This document shows, in pieces, positions 1 through 7,238 of a stretch of 36,379 nucleotides of DNA. This stretch comes from JAJYZP01 sp049964535 (lineage in GTDB: Bacteria > Actinomycetota > Acidimicrobiia > Acidimicrobiales > Acidimicrobiaceae), in assembly GCA_049964535.1 (NCBI GenBank), contig JBMFXG010000004.1:1-36379 (forward strand), given 5' to 3'. The notes beneath the pieces are model-generated. The model had not been told where the DNA came from. It ran no database searches and worked only from the letters and a program-made list of their open reading frames with translations. Numbering within the stretch: the stretch's first letter is position 1; each line of letters opens with the position of its first letter. Position numbers and translations under genes: made by a program.

Positions 1-631
1 CTCGGATGCAGACAGTCAACCGCTCGCAACACCTCGGTTGAAATAGGAGGGCTAACCCCGCTAGAAACGGAAGAGCCACGAAAGTGGTGCCACACCCACT
101 GGACCGAGTGGGATCGAGTACCGAACCACGACTAGCCCCGTAGATGAGCGCACGATCGACCGGACTCCGTTCCGGGACACGAACCCAACGAGACCGAAAA
201 CGCAAGAGAGCCCTCTGAGCTTTCAGTACCATTGGCCTGATGCCTCGATCGCAACCATTGACTGAACTTTGAGCTCAGGGGTTCGCCTCAAGGAGTGACC
301 GCCTAGAAGGACCGGAGATCGTTCAAACCGTGGGGCTTGTCCAACAACGTCAATAACTCCGAAACCGCAAGAGCGGGCGTAGCCTTACGACTGGCAATCA
401 GCGCTACTCAAAGGCTACCTCCCTACCTGGTCGTGAGAGAGTACCTCTGTATCGATCCATAACCTCGGCGACACGATGGAGGATAACAACGCGATACAGT
501 GCCGCCTCCGCAGTCGAAGGACGGCACCGCTCAGAAACATCTTGTTATTCCTCGAGGCTGAGACTCAGCAGCCACAGCACGGTCCCAACAACTCGGTTCG
601 TCGAGACGCTCCTTGCTCGTCAGATTCGTAG
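1..631. other. No supportable gene (left edge spacer)
   Basis: I see no convincing coding frame here: the open stretches on both strands are short and show no family motif. I compared it with the conserved blocks of bacterial RNase P RNA and found none on either strand. It lies downstream of the minus-strand rdgB / repeat-protein genes, so it may hold their transcript end, but I see no clear hairpin followed by a T run. It could also be the remains of a decayed gene. Confidence 0.5.
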
Positions 632-1576
632 CTACGCTGACGCAGTCGAACTGCTCTGCGAGTTCGCTCCGGTTCCGTTCGGCGACGTAACCACTATCCC
701 ATGACGAGGCGAACGAATCGAGAGGAGCTGACCGTTCTTTTGAATGAGAACTACGTGTACGGTCTGAGAGCTCGAGAGTTCACTCTCTAGCGTCGCCTGC
801 GATGCTCCAATGAAGCGAGTCGTCGATACTACTGGCACCTGTACGACGGTTCCGTTCGGCTCTTTAATAGAAACTGATGAGGTGTTGAGCGCAGTTAGCT
901 CACCTCGATTCAGATCGAACTGAACCGTCGTGTTCGTAGATCGGTCGAATCGCTCAAGCGTATCTTGGAATCCCGAGATATTACGCAAAACGGCAGCACC
1001 ACTCTGAAGATGTCCATGCTCAGCACGGCGGATGGCTGCTCCCGTCGTTACAAACGACAGAGAGCCATTGCGCTGTACCAGTATCGTCAACACCTTACGG
1101 TGAGCGGCGAGGTCGGCTTCCAGGGCCGTCACCGTCGTCCCACGTATCTTCGTAGTCGAATCGATCGTCTCAGTCACTGTTGCGCCATTGGGCTCCGCAA
1201 CCGAGATAGATGTTGCGCTAACCGCACTCAGAAGGCCGCGATCGAACGTGATCGTCGTCGTTGCGCTCGTCTTCGGATCCCAATGAGTAACTGTGGCATG
1301 AAACCCATCGAGGAAGCGGATACCGACCAAACGCTTGGGCTTGGTCGTCCTCGGCACTGAGACCGAGGGAGTGCTCGAACTCGTGTTGGATTGACTGAGT
1401 AGGGTCGCAGCACCGGTGCTTGAGGTAGAGCTAACCAGAGCAGCGTTTGAACCTATCGAAGCAGCTATCGCAACGGCACCGACCGTTGAAAGCGCCCCTG
1501 CCGTCATGACGAGTGTGCGACGTCCTCGTCGACTTGTAGCTCTGAGAGCTAACGATGGTATGTGTAGTTTTCTCAT
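632..1576 (-). CDS. Membrane-anchored or secreted protein with two DUF5666-like repeats
   Basis: About 314 residues, function unknown. The N-terminus is basic (SRRGRR) and is followed by a hydrophobic, alanine-rich stretch, so it is probably a signal peptide or signal anchor. A Ser/Thr-rich linker follows. Then come two copies of one repeat of about 95 residues. Counting from an upstream TTG, these are near residues 93-188 and 206-300. Both contain the pattern RG-L-A, S-SI/SVSI, EPNG, STT, LE-L and LIQ/LVQ-NG. The layout resembles DUF5666-type beta domains of exported proteins, a resemblance judged by eye. The tail is again Ser/Thr-rich and polar. The start is uncertain: ATG at 1576 and TTG at 1606 both lack a good ribosome binding site. 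It follows rdgB by about 40 nt and may be co-transcribed with it. Confidence 0.75.
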   Translation of the reverse strand: MRKLHIPSLALRATSRRGRRTLVMTAGALSTVGAVAIAASIGSNAALVSSTSSTGAATLLSQSNTSSSTPSVSVPRTTKPKRLVGIRFLDGFHATVTHWDPKTSATTTITFDRGLLSAVSATSISVAEPNGATVTETIDSTTKIRGTTVTALEADLAAHRKVLTILVQRNGSLSFVTTGAAIRRAEHGHLQSGAAVLRNISGFQDTLERFDRSTNTTVQFDLNRGELTALNTSSVSIKEPNGTVVQVPVVSTTRFIGASQATLESELSSSQTVHVVLIQKNGQLLSIRSPRHGIVVTSPNGTGANSQSSSTASA

Positions 1577-1618
1577 AGTTCTAGCTAACACTCTCTTCTT
1601 GAGCAAAGTTCGACGAGT

Positions 1619-2230
1619 CTATGAGGGAAGTGTGAGCTCTCGCCACCACTGTTCTCGTAGGAGAAACTCGCGCAGCTGCCGCAAGGCTCTCCCTCGATGC
1701 GAGATCTGTGACTTCTCCTCTTTCGTCATTTCCGAGAAGCTTCGCCCTCCGCCTTCATTCGGAGCAAAGATTGGGTCATAGCCAAAACCTCCACCGCCCA
1801 TCTCGGCATCCAAAATCAGCCCATCGACCTCCCCCGAGAAGCTCACGCATGCGCCATTGGCATCGCAGAGCGCGAGCACACACCGGAACCGAGCGGCTCT
1901 CCCATGCTGCCCGGAGAGAAGCTGTAGAAGATACGAGCGGTTCATGGCATCGGTTGCGTGCTCACCACCAAAACGAGCGGAACGGACTCCAGGAGCACCT
2001 CCAAGAGCGTCGACCTCGAGCCCACTGTCGTCAGAGAGTGCGAACCCACCGGTCCAGCATGCCACCGCACGAGCTTTCAAGATTGCATTCTCTTCAAAGG
2101 TATCCCCGGTCTCCGCAACCGCAGGGCACCCTATCGGCCGACCCACTACCTCGATGTCGAGACCGTCGAGAAATGGTTCGACCTCGAGAACCTTGTGCTG
2201 GTTTGTGGTCGCTAAGGTCACTACAATCAT
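1619..2230 (-). CDS. rdgB: dITP/XTP pyrophosphatase (RdgB/HAM1 family)
   Basis: 203 residues, the usual family length. The enzyme hydrolyses non-canonical purine nucleoside triphosphates (dITP, XTP, ITP) to monophosphates and so keeps deaminated bases out of DNA and RNA. The family motifs are all visible: the N-terminal ATTNQHK nucleotide-binding segment, GDTFEENAILKA, the metal/base segment ALSDDSGLEVDAL, GGAPGVRSARFGG, FGYDPIF, and SHRGRAL near the C-terminus. The ATG start has a good ribosome binding site (AGGGAAG about 7 nt upstream). It lies 16 nt behind rph, which itself overlaps murI, so the three probably form one transcript. The rph-rdgB pairing is widespread in bacteria. I see nothing abnormal in the protein. 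Confidence 0.97.
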   Translation of the reverse strand: MIVVTLATTNQHKVLEVEPFLDGLDIEVVGRPIGCPAVAETGDTFEENAILKARAVACWTGGFALSDDSGLEVDALGGAPGVRSARFGGEHATDAMNRSYLLQLLSGQHGRAARFRCVLALCDANGACVSFSGEVDGLILDAEMGGGGFGYDPIFAPNEGGGRSFSEMTKEEKSQISHRGRALRQLREFLLREQWWRELTLPS

Positions 2231-2246
2231 CGCTTACTTCCCTGGT

Positions 2247-2972
2247 CTAACCAAGACCCAGCAGCGTGCGTTGGTACTCCAAGAGTTCAAGGATGCCGCG
2301 CTCAGCTAGGCGGACCATGTCGACCAATCCACCTTTCGAGAACGGCGCACCTTCCGCTGTGCCTTGCACCTCAAGAAACTCTCCATCTGCGTTCATCACC
2401 ACATTCATGTCGACATCAGCTCGTGAGTCTTCGCTATAGTCGAGATCGAGGAGCGCAACGCCACCTACTATTCCCACAGAGACAGCGGCACACTGCGACA
2501 CAAGAGGGAAGGCCTTGAAGTGACGCTCCGCATCGAGATGCACCAGTGCATCGTGAAGAGCAACGTATGAACCCGTAATCGCGGCGGTTCTCGTGCCACC
2601 GTCGGCCTGAAGCACATCACAGTCAATGACGATCTGAACCTCTCCAAGGGCCTTCAGATCACAGATCGAGCGCAGCGAACGACCGATGAGACGCTGTATC
2701 TCCTGAGTACGACCGGACTGCTTACCTTTCACTGCCTCTCGGGCGCTTCGCTCTTGTGTTGCGCCTGGGAGCAGTGAGTACTCGGCCGTTACCCAACCTG
2801 TACCACTGTTGCGCATCCATCCCGGGACCCTCTCCTCGACAGAGGCAGTGCAGAGGACCTTCGTCTTACCGCACGTTACGAGAGCGGAACCGGCCGCCAT
2901 CTCGGTGAATCCCCGCTCGATACCGTATGGGCGAAGCTCCGACTCGGTTCGACCACCAAAACGTTCAATCAT
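2247..2972 (-). CDS. rph: Ribonuclease PH
   Basis: 241 residues from the ATG at 2972. RNase PH is a phosphorolytic 3'-5' exoribonuclease that trims tRNA 3' ends in the cytoplasm and works as a hexamer. Visible family features are the RPYGIERGF start region, GSALVTCGKTKVLC, VPGWMRNSGTGWVTAEYSLLP, SGRTQEIQRLIGRSLR (substrate and phosphate contacts), DCDVLQADGGTRTAAITG, the acidic DLDYSEDS segment and a C-terminal EVQGTAEGAPFSK. I chose 2972 because a strong GAGGAAGGGG site stands about 9 nt upstream and the family starts here. A longer GTG-started version would add 21 atypical residues. The start overlaps the murI stop by 8 nt, suggesting translational coupling. The murI-rph-rdgB arrangement resembles the mycobacterial Rv1338-Rv1341 region. 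Confidence 0.97.
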   Translation of the reverse strand: MIERFGGRTESELRPYGIERGFTEMAAGSALVTCGKTKVLCTASVEERVPGWMRNSGTGWVTAEYSLLPGATQERSAREAVKGKQSGRTQEIQRLIGRSLRSICDLKALGEVQIVIDCDVLQADGGTRTAAITGSYVALHDALVHLDAERHFKAFPLVSQCAAVSVGIVGGVALLDLDYSEDSRADVDMNVVMNADGEFLEVQGTAEGAPFSKGGLVDMVRLAERGILELLEYQRTLLGLG

Positions 2973-3831
2973 CCTCAAATCCCCTTCCTCGCACCGTGTC
3001 AAGCGTACCCACTTCAAGATGACCCACGGAGTCAATGGTCAGCCCCGTCAACATGGAACCTACTCGAGCGAATGCAACGGGATCACCGGTAGAGAAGTAT
3101 TGGATCACACCGCGCTCCGGCCCACGTCGCCCAAGACCGCTCGCCGTCAAGACGTTTTTTAGCTCAAACGCAGTCTCCTCCGCCGTGGAGACGAGCACAG
3201 TCTCTCGCCCTACCACGTCAGAGATTGCTCGAGCGAGAAAAGGGAAGTGCGTACAGGCAAGTAGTAAGGTATCGACCTTTGCCTCCATCAGCGGTTCGAG
3301 CAGGAGTCGCAGAAGAATCGTCACCTCCTCAGAGTTGAGTTCACCCCGTTCCACAAATTCAACCAGGCCCGGACAGGCCTGAAAGACCACCTCTCCATCA
3401 CCTTGTCTGTGGAAGCACTCTTGATAAGCGCCCGATGCCACGGTCCCTACGGTCGCCATGACCCCAATCCTTGCGCGCGTTGACACCGCTCTGGCAGCTC
3501 GAACACCTGCCTCGATGACGCCGATTACCGGAATGTCATATCGCTCACTGAGAGCTTGGAGCGCTGTGGCTGAAGCGGTATTACATGCGATGATCAAGGC
3601 CTTCACGTTGAAACGTTCAACCAAGATGTCCCCGAGCTCAATTGAGAAACGTTGAACCTCAACACTCGATCTCGACCCATAGGGGTAGCGCGCTGAATCC
3701 CCGATGTACACCATCGATTCAAACGGAAGAAGATCTGAGATGGCCTGCGTGATGCTCAGACCACCGAAGCCCGAATCAAAGACACCAAGTGGTCTATCGC
3801 TCCCGCTCGCTTCGCTCATCGCGCCTCTCAT
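2965..3831 (-). CDS. murI: Glutamate racemase
   Basis: 288 residues. MurI interconverts L- and D-glutamate, supplying D-Glu for the peptidoglycan stem peptide. The active-site blocks are present: GVFDSGFGGL with the conserved Asp19/Ser20, YIGDSARYPYG, the first catalytic cysteine in ACNTASA (Cys83), GVIEAGVRAA, and the second catalytic cysteine followed by His in ACTHFPFL (Cys193, His195). Two ATG starts are possible, at 3831 and, four codons later, at 3819. The second has AGAGG just upstream, the first GGAAG. The choice only changes the extreme N-terminus. It is the first gene of the tightly packed murI-rph-rdgB group and overlaps rph by 8 nt. Confidence 0.97.
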   Translation of the reverse strand: MRGAMSEASGSDRPLGVFDSGFGGLSITQAISDLLPFESMVYIGDSARYPYGSRSSVEVQRFSIELGDILVERFNVKALIIACNTASATALQALSERYDIPVIGVIEAGVRAARAVSTRARIGVMATVGTVASGAYQECFHRQGDGEVVFQACPGLVEFVERGELNSEEVTILLRLLLEPLMEAKVDTLLLACTHFPFLARAISDVVGRETVLVSTAEETAFELKNVLTASGLGRRGPERGVIQYFSTGDPVAFARVGSMLTGLTIDSVGHLEVGTLDTVRGRGFEDD

Positions 3832-3976
3832 CTATCTTCCCGCAATTGTGCGCTCTCGCATCATCGGATCTAGATCCTCGCACCGAGAGAAGCGCAGCGA
3901 TAGGTCAACCTACCAGAAACCCTGTGCAGTTACGAGATCCCTCACACTACCTGTTCCAGCGAGTACCCGAAACACA

Positions 3977-5164
3977 TTACTCATCAACATCTGCATGCCG
4001 AGCACACGAAGGAGTCGCTAGGTACTCAGGCCCTAGAGCTCCATACCAAGCGGACCCGAGCAGCGAGAGAGACCTCTTCATCTCCATTCGAAGTTCCAAC
4101 AGGTAGCTAGCCAAGCCAGCCGAGCCTCCAAGCACCAACGCCCAGGCTGCTGACCTACCGAGCCCAACGCCAGATGCGCCGAGGCATCCCGCCACTATCA
4201 CAGCATGAGCGCTCTCTACCCCGCCATCCACGATGACTTCGAATGGAGATCTCGACTCACCCGGCTGCATCTGCCACGCTAGAGCGTCAGCGGTGCTCTG
4301 AACGTGGTCAAGCTGTCTCCCACCGTGATTCGAGATCCATATCCCACTCGCTCCCCATCGTCGGACGAAGGGCAGTGCCGAAGAGGCCAGAACCCCCTTT
4401 GCAAATACCGGAACTTGGATCTCTCCAACCAGTGTCTCAAGAGTCTGGATACTCACAGAGGTGCTCTGTCGAGAGTCCCGCCACCACGAGTCTCCCAGAC
4501 CTTTCGCATCACCCGCAGACTGTGCGAGCTCTTCGAGAGCACCAGCTCCTATTCGATAACCTCGTCGAAGATCTCTCATTCGAACACCCAGCACCGGGGT
4601 ATCGAGCGTAACTACGAGTGCATCGAGCTCGGAGCGAGCCGCTTCATCCACAAGCAGAGTAGTAAGTTCCGTACTAGCAAGTAGGTAGAGCTGAACGAGG
4701 AAAGCCGGCTCCCCAGCCTGATCATCGTGGAGCTCTTCGTAGAGTTCACGATGGTAAGGAGAGAGCTTTCTTAGCACGCGGCGGTGCTGCGCGGTATCTC
4801 GAAAATACTCTGCAATCACCGAGGCCCGCACCGAAGACCTCGTGGAGGCAGTAAAGGAGACCCCACAGAGACCTGCAGCGACCGCAGCGTCACGCTCATC
4901 GCCTGAGCCCAAAAGATCGAGCCGTGCCATCGGAGAAATGAGGAGCGGCGAAGGACGCATCCCGCCAAGAAGGGAGATCCGAGCATCATGGTGTTGGATC
5001 TCCGCATCCAGTCTCGGCACGAGCGAGAAGTTCGACCATGCAGTTCGATTTCGGCGCATGGTCAACTCGGCTGAGGCTCCTCCAGCAAAATAGTCAAAGA
5101 TCTCCGGAAGGAGGAGGCGGCGCGCTCGCCCCTCGAGATCTGAGTGCAGGTAGGTTACCGTCAT
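3977..5164 (-). CDS. FMN-dependent alpha-hydroxy-acid dehydrogenase/oxidase
   Basis: 395 residues, a full-length member of the FMN-dependent alpha-hydroxy-acid oxidizing family (lactate dehydrogenase, glycolate oxidase, mandelate dehydrogenase). These TIM-barrel enzymes oxidise a 2-hydroxy acid to the 2-oxo acid. Key residues are visible: the N-terminal FDYFAGGA segment, VQLY and VTLDTP, the substrate-type arginine in LGVRMRD, the FMN lysine in VFAKGVL (Lys256), the catalytic SNHGGRQLD (His280, Arg283), and the phosphate-binding DGGVESA. The usual GRP motif near the end reads GRS, and the SSTS segment reads TASTRS, so the substrate may not be lactate. The substrate cannot be told from sequence. 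The ATG at 5164 has AGGG 7 nt upstream. It sits between the Mec-like gene and murI, where mycobacteria carry cysO and cysM. Confidence 0.88.
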   Translation of the reverse strand: MTVTYLHSDLEGRARRLLLPEIFDYFAGGASAELTMRRNRTAWSNFSLVPRLDAEIQHHDARISLLGGMRPSPLLISPMARLDLLGSGDERDAAVAAGLCGVSFTASTRSSVRASVIAEYFRDTAQHRRVLRKLSPYHRELYEELHDDQAGEPAFLVQLYLLASTELTTLLVDEAARSELDALVVTLDTPVLGVRMRDLRRGYRIGAGALEELAQSAGDAKGLGDSWWRDSRQSTSVSIQTLETLVGEIQVPVFAKGVLASSALPFVRRWGASGIWISNHGGRQLDHVQSTADALAWQMQPGESRSPFEVIVDGGVESAHAVIVAGCLGASGVGLGRSAAWALVLGGSAGLASYLLELRMEMKRSLSLLGSAWYGALGPEYLATPSCARHADVDE

Positions 5165-5370
5165 CTCAGTACCCTACCACCGCAAGTCCACACCTTGACG
5201 AATCGCACCGTCGCTTCGGATCTCCCTTCTCATGAGCCTCCTTACCTCATCACCACCGCACGCATGACCCACGTTCAGCTAGGAACTCGACTTCCTTCCG
5301 TCCACCTGATAGAAGGACTGCACGATCGAGCCGCAACACCCGTCCGCAACGAGCACACGACATCGAAGGT

Positions 5371-5769
5371 TCAATCAACGATTTGTAGCTCAACCTTCGA
5401 AACCGTTTCGTCTACGATCCGATAGGCACCCAGCTCTGGCGGTACGTTACGATAGGACACAATCACGTAGATCCAGGACGAATCCGGGGCATTTGCAACG
5501 TCCGTGGGTGAGGGATACGCTTCGGTCGTGGGATGGGAGTGGTAGACACCAACGATCTCGAGTCCAAGCTCTCGAGCCCGTCGATCAGCGCGAAGCACAT
5601 CGATCGGAGCCGCCACGTATCGAACCCTGGAGTTCGCTTCGTTCACTGCGGGGTAGACTTCTACTACTCGTGTTGGAGATCCAAGTAGGAACCCACACGC
5701 TTCGATTGGTACGTCACGCCCACAGTGGGCCAACAAACGGGTTACGGCAGACTCAAAGACCTCGATCAC
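5371..5769 (-). CDS. mec: Mec-type JAMM/MPN+ zinc metallopeptidase
   Basis: 132 residues from the GTG at 5769. This is a minimal JAMM (M67) domain with the complete zinc signature: Glu23 in PIEACGFLLG, then His77-Ser-His79, seven residues, Ser87, two residues, Asp90 (in YHSHP and SPTD). In Mycobacterium, the homologue Mec (Rv1334) cleaves newly made cysteine from the C-terminus of the sulfur-carrier CysO. There the order is mec-cysO-cysM, with murI and rphA close by. Here the Mec-like gene precedes murI-rph-rdgB, but no CysO (small ubiquitin-like, GG end) or CysM is in the window, so its substrate is open. A longer frame reaches 5889 but overlaps smpB. Only 29 nt separate it from divergent smpB. 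A ribosome site is weak, so a leaderless message is possible. Confidence 0.85.
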   Translation of the reverse strand: MIEVFESAVTRLLAHCGRDVPIEACGFLLGSPTRVVEVYPAVNEANSRVRYVAAPIDVLRADRRARELGLEIVGVYHSHPTTEAYPSPTDVANAPDSSWIYVIVSYRNVPPELGAYRIVDETVSKVELQIVD

Positions 5770-5798
5770 GTCGCTACCGTAGCCGAGAACAAGGAACA

Positions 5799-6323
5799 AT
5801 GTCACCGAGCAAGGATAAAAAGAAGAAGAAGACACCAAATCAAAAAGATGGCTCGGGCCGACGCCTGATCGCCACCAACCGGAAGGCACGACACGACTAC
5901 GATTTCTTGGAGACCTTTGAAGCCGGAATCGTCCTCCAGGGAACCGAGGTCAAAAGCCTGAGAGAAGCTCAGGTTCAGGTTCGAGACTCCTACGCACGAA
6001 TTGAAGACGGAGAGATGTGGATGCACGGGGTCCACATTTCTCCATATGAGCACGCTGGAGCTTTCGGCGCCCACGATCCCGATCGAGTTCGTAAGCTACT
6101 GCTCCACCGCATTGAAATCGAGCGCATTCGAGGAAAACTCCAACACGAAAAACTCACGCTTGTGCCGGTTACCTTCTACTTTAAAGATGGCCGAGCAAAG
6201 GTGGAGCTAGCACTTGCGAGAGGTCGACACCTCTACGACAAGCGCAAAGTCCTCGCCCAACGAGATGCGGACATGGAGATCCGTCGAGCCGCACGTCGAC
6301 TCGGGGTCCAAATCCATACTTAA
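5799..6323 (+). CDS. smpB: SsrA-binding protein SmpB
   Basis: 174 residues. SmpB binds the tRNA-like domain of tmRNA and delivers it to stalled ribosomes, mimicking the missing codon-anticodon helix. Family blocks are visible: IATNRKARHDYDFLETFEAG, GTEVKSLR, DSYARI, VHISPYEHAG, LLLHRIEIERI, LTLVPVTFYFKDGRAKVELALARGRHLYDKR, and the basic C-terminal tail that enters the mRNA channel. The N-terminus carries an extra lysine run (KDKKKKK). I placed the start at ATG 5799 because AAGGA lies just upstream and the frame farther upstream is the shadow of the divergent JAMM gene. The partner RNA, ssrA, begins 0.54 kb downstream on the same strand. Confidence 0.97.
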   Translation: MSPSKDKKKKKTPNQKDGSGRRLIATNRKARHDYDFLETFEAGIVLQGTEVKSLREAQVQVRDSYARIEDGEMWMHGVHISPYEHAGAFGAHDPDRVRKLLLHRIEIERIRGKLQHEKLTLVPVTFYFKDGRAKVELALARGRHLYDKRKVLAQRDADMEIRRAARRLGVQIHT

Positions 6324-6327
6324 AACG

Positions 6328-6735
6328 CTACCCAGGAGACATAGTGACCCAGTTTCTGGAGCTCGAGTCGGCCATCGGGTGATCAATGCTGACGACTGCA
6401 GTCGAAAAGCTCCGGGGTCGAGCACCGTAAAGGTGATGAAGCTTCAAGAGACTCTCACGGTCACAAGTACCGAGGTACGCTATAACACGATGTGCATCCG
6501 GCACCTCAACGACACTCGAAAGAGCGGCACCGCCTAAAACGCTTTCTCTCTCGGTGAAGCACTTCGATTCGCTGTCAGTGAATCGCCGTACGTGTAACCG
6601 ACGCAACCCAGTGAACGACCCATCGAAGAACACATCAACCGCTCTCTCCTGGAGACCTAAGGCAAGAATTCGGATCACCACGTCGAAATGCGAGAACGTC
6701 CATGGGCGAGTATGCATCACGGTGCTCTCGTTCAC
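6328..6735 (-). CDS. Hypothetical protein between smpB and ssrA
   Basis: I do not recognise this 135-residue protein. In its favour, a GTG start is preceded by a well-placed AGGAAG (about 6 nt), and the frame ends just 4 nt from the smpB stop, so it packs neatly as a convergent gene. The product has no signal peptide or membrane segment. It is mixed alpha/beta, with a polar, Ser-rich C-terminal tail. Against it, no motif is visible and a competing plus-strand frame exists, although that one runs into the tmRNA gene and is surely false. It could be a real lineage-specific gene or a chance frame in the smpB-ssrA spacer. Confidence 0.42.
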   Translation of the reverse strand: MNESTVMHTRPWTFSHFDVVIRILALGLQERAVDVFFDGSFTGLRRLHVRRFTDSESKCFTERESVLGGAALSSVVEVPDAHRVIAYLGTCDRESLLKLHHLYGARPRSFSTAVVSIDHPMADSSSRNWVTMSPG

Positions 6736-6865
6736 AAACTACTTCCTATCTATGTTCAACAACGTAGTTTCCATGCACTGGCAGCGCAGAGATCTGCTTT
6801 CGGACCCGAAGAGGGTGCCAGCGACTAAGGTGTCACTGCGAATACCATTTCGCTTCATAAACCAT

Positions 6866-7207
6866 GGGGGTGACAGGCTTCGACCTCGGACGATCAATGC
6901 AAGAGAAGCGAGCAGTGCTCTCCGGATGCACTTTAATAAGCCGGAACCAAAATAAACGCCGAGCCTACGCTCGCACTCGCTGCCTAGCAGCAGCGACGCT
7001 CTCCCGGTCTACGTGCCCGTGATCGGATTTTGAGTGTCATCAAAGGGCACTTACCTACACTTGACCCACCTGTGGTGCAGGGAAATCTAGGTGGAAAACC
7101 TGTTAGCTGTGCTAAGTCGGTAAAGCAGGAACACTAACTTAGCTGCGCTCGGAGAAGGCTTGTTGCGAGACCGGGGGACGCGGGTTCGATTCCCGCCACC
7201 TCCACCC
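6866..7207 (+). ncRNA. ssrA: tmRNA (ssrA), tag peptide AEPTLALAA
   Basis: The 5' end GGGGGTGACAGGCTTCGAC and the 3' end with the T-arm GGGTTCGATTCCCGCC are diagnostic. GGGGGTG pairs with CACCTCC (7197-7203) to make the 7-bp acceptor stem with one G-U pair. The T-stem is CGGG/CCCG around TTCGATT. The resume region ACCAAAATAAAC matches the mycobacterial ACCAAATAAGC type, placing the resume codon GCC at 6958. The reading frame GCC GAG CCT ACG CTC GCA CTC GCT GCC TAG (6958-6987) encodes AEPTLALAA, ending in the LAA protease degron. After the discriminator A7204 the DNA reads CCCA rather than CCA, so the exact 3' terminus and CCA addition are uncertain. tmRNA works with SmpB to rescue stalled ribosomes and tag the truncated products. 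Confidence 0.96.
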
Positions 7208-7210
7208 AAG

Positions 7211-7238
7211 TATGGCCTAGTGATACCACTAGGCCATA
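7211..7238 (+). terminator. Perfect hairpin directly after tmRNA
   Basis: TATGGCCTAGTG, a four-base ATAC loop, then the exact complement CACTAGGCCATA make a 12-bp perfect stem that begins 3-4 nt after the tmRNA acceptor end. No T run follows, which is common for actinobacterial terminator hairpins. The most likely roles are transcript termination and protection of the precursor 3' end before processing. Confidence 0.75.

Noticed and set aside
1..631. Possible RNase P RNA or other structured RNA at the left edge
   Set aside because: Conserved RNase P blocks are missing on both strands; the short GGACTCC-like match is not enough.
5493..5798. N-terminal extension of smpB to an upstream ATG
   Set aside because: It is antisense to the JAMM gene, is Arg-rich and lacks SmpB similarity; AAGGA before 5799 fixes the start.
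6554..6955. Plus-strand frame of 133 codons ending in the tmRNA gene
   Set aside because: It overlaps the tmRNA 5' part, has no ribosome site and no motif.
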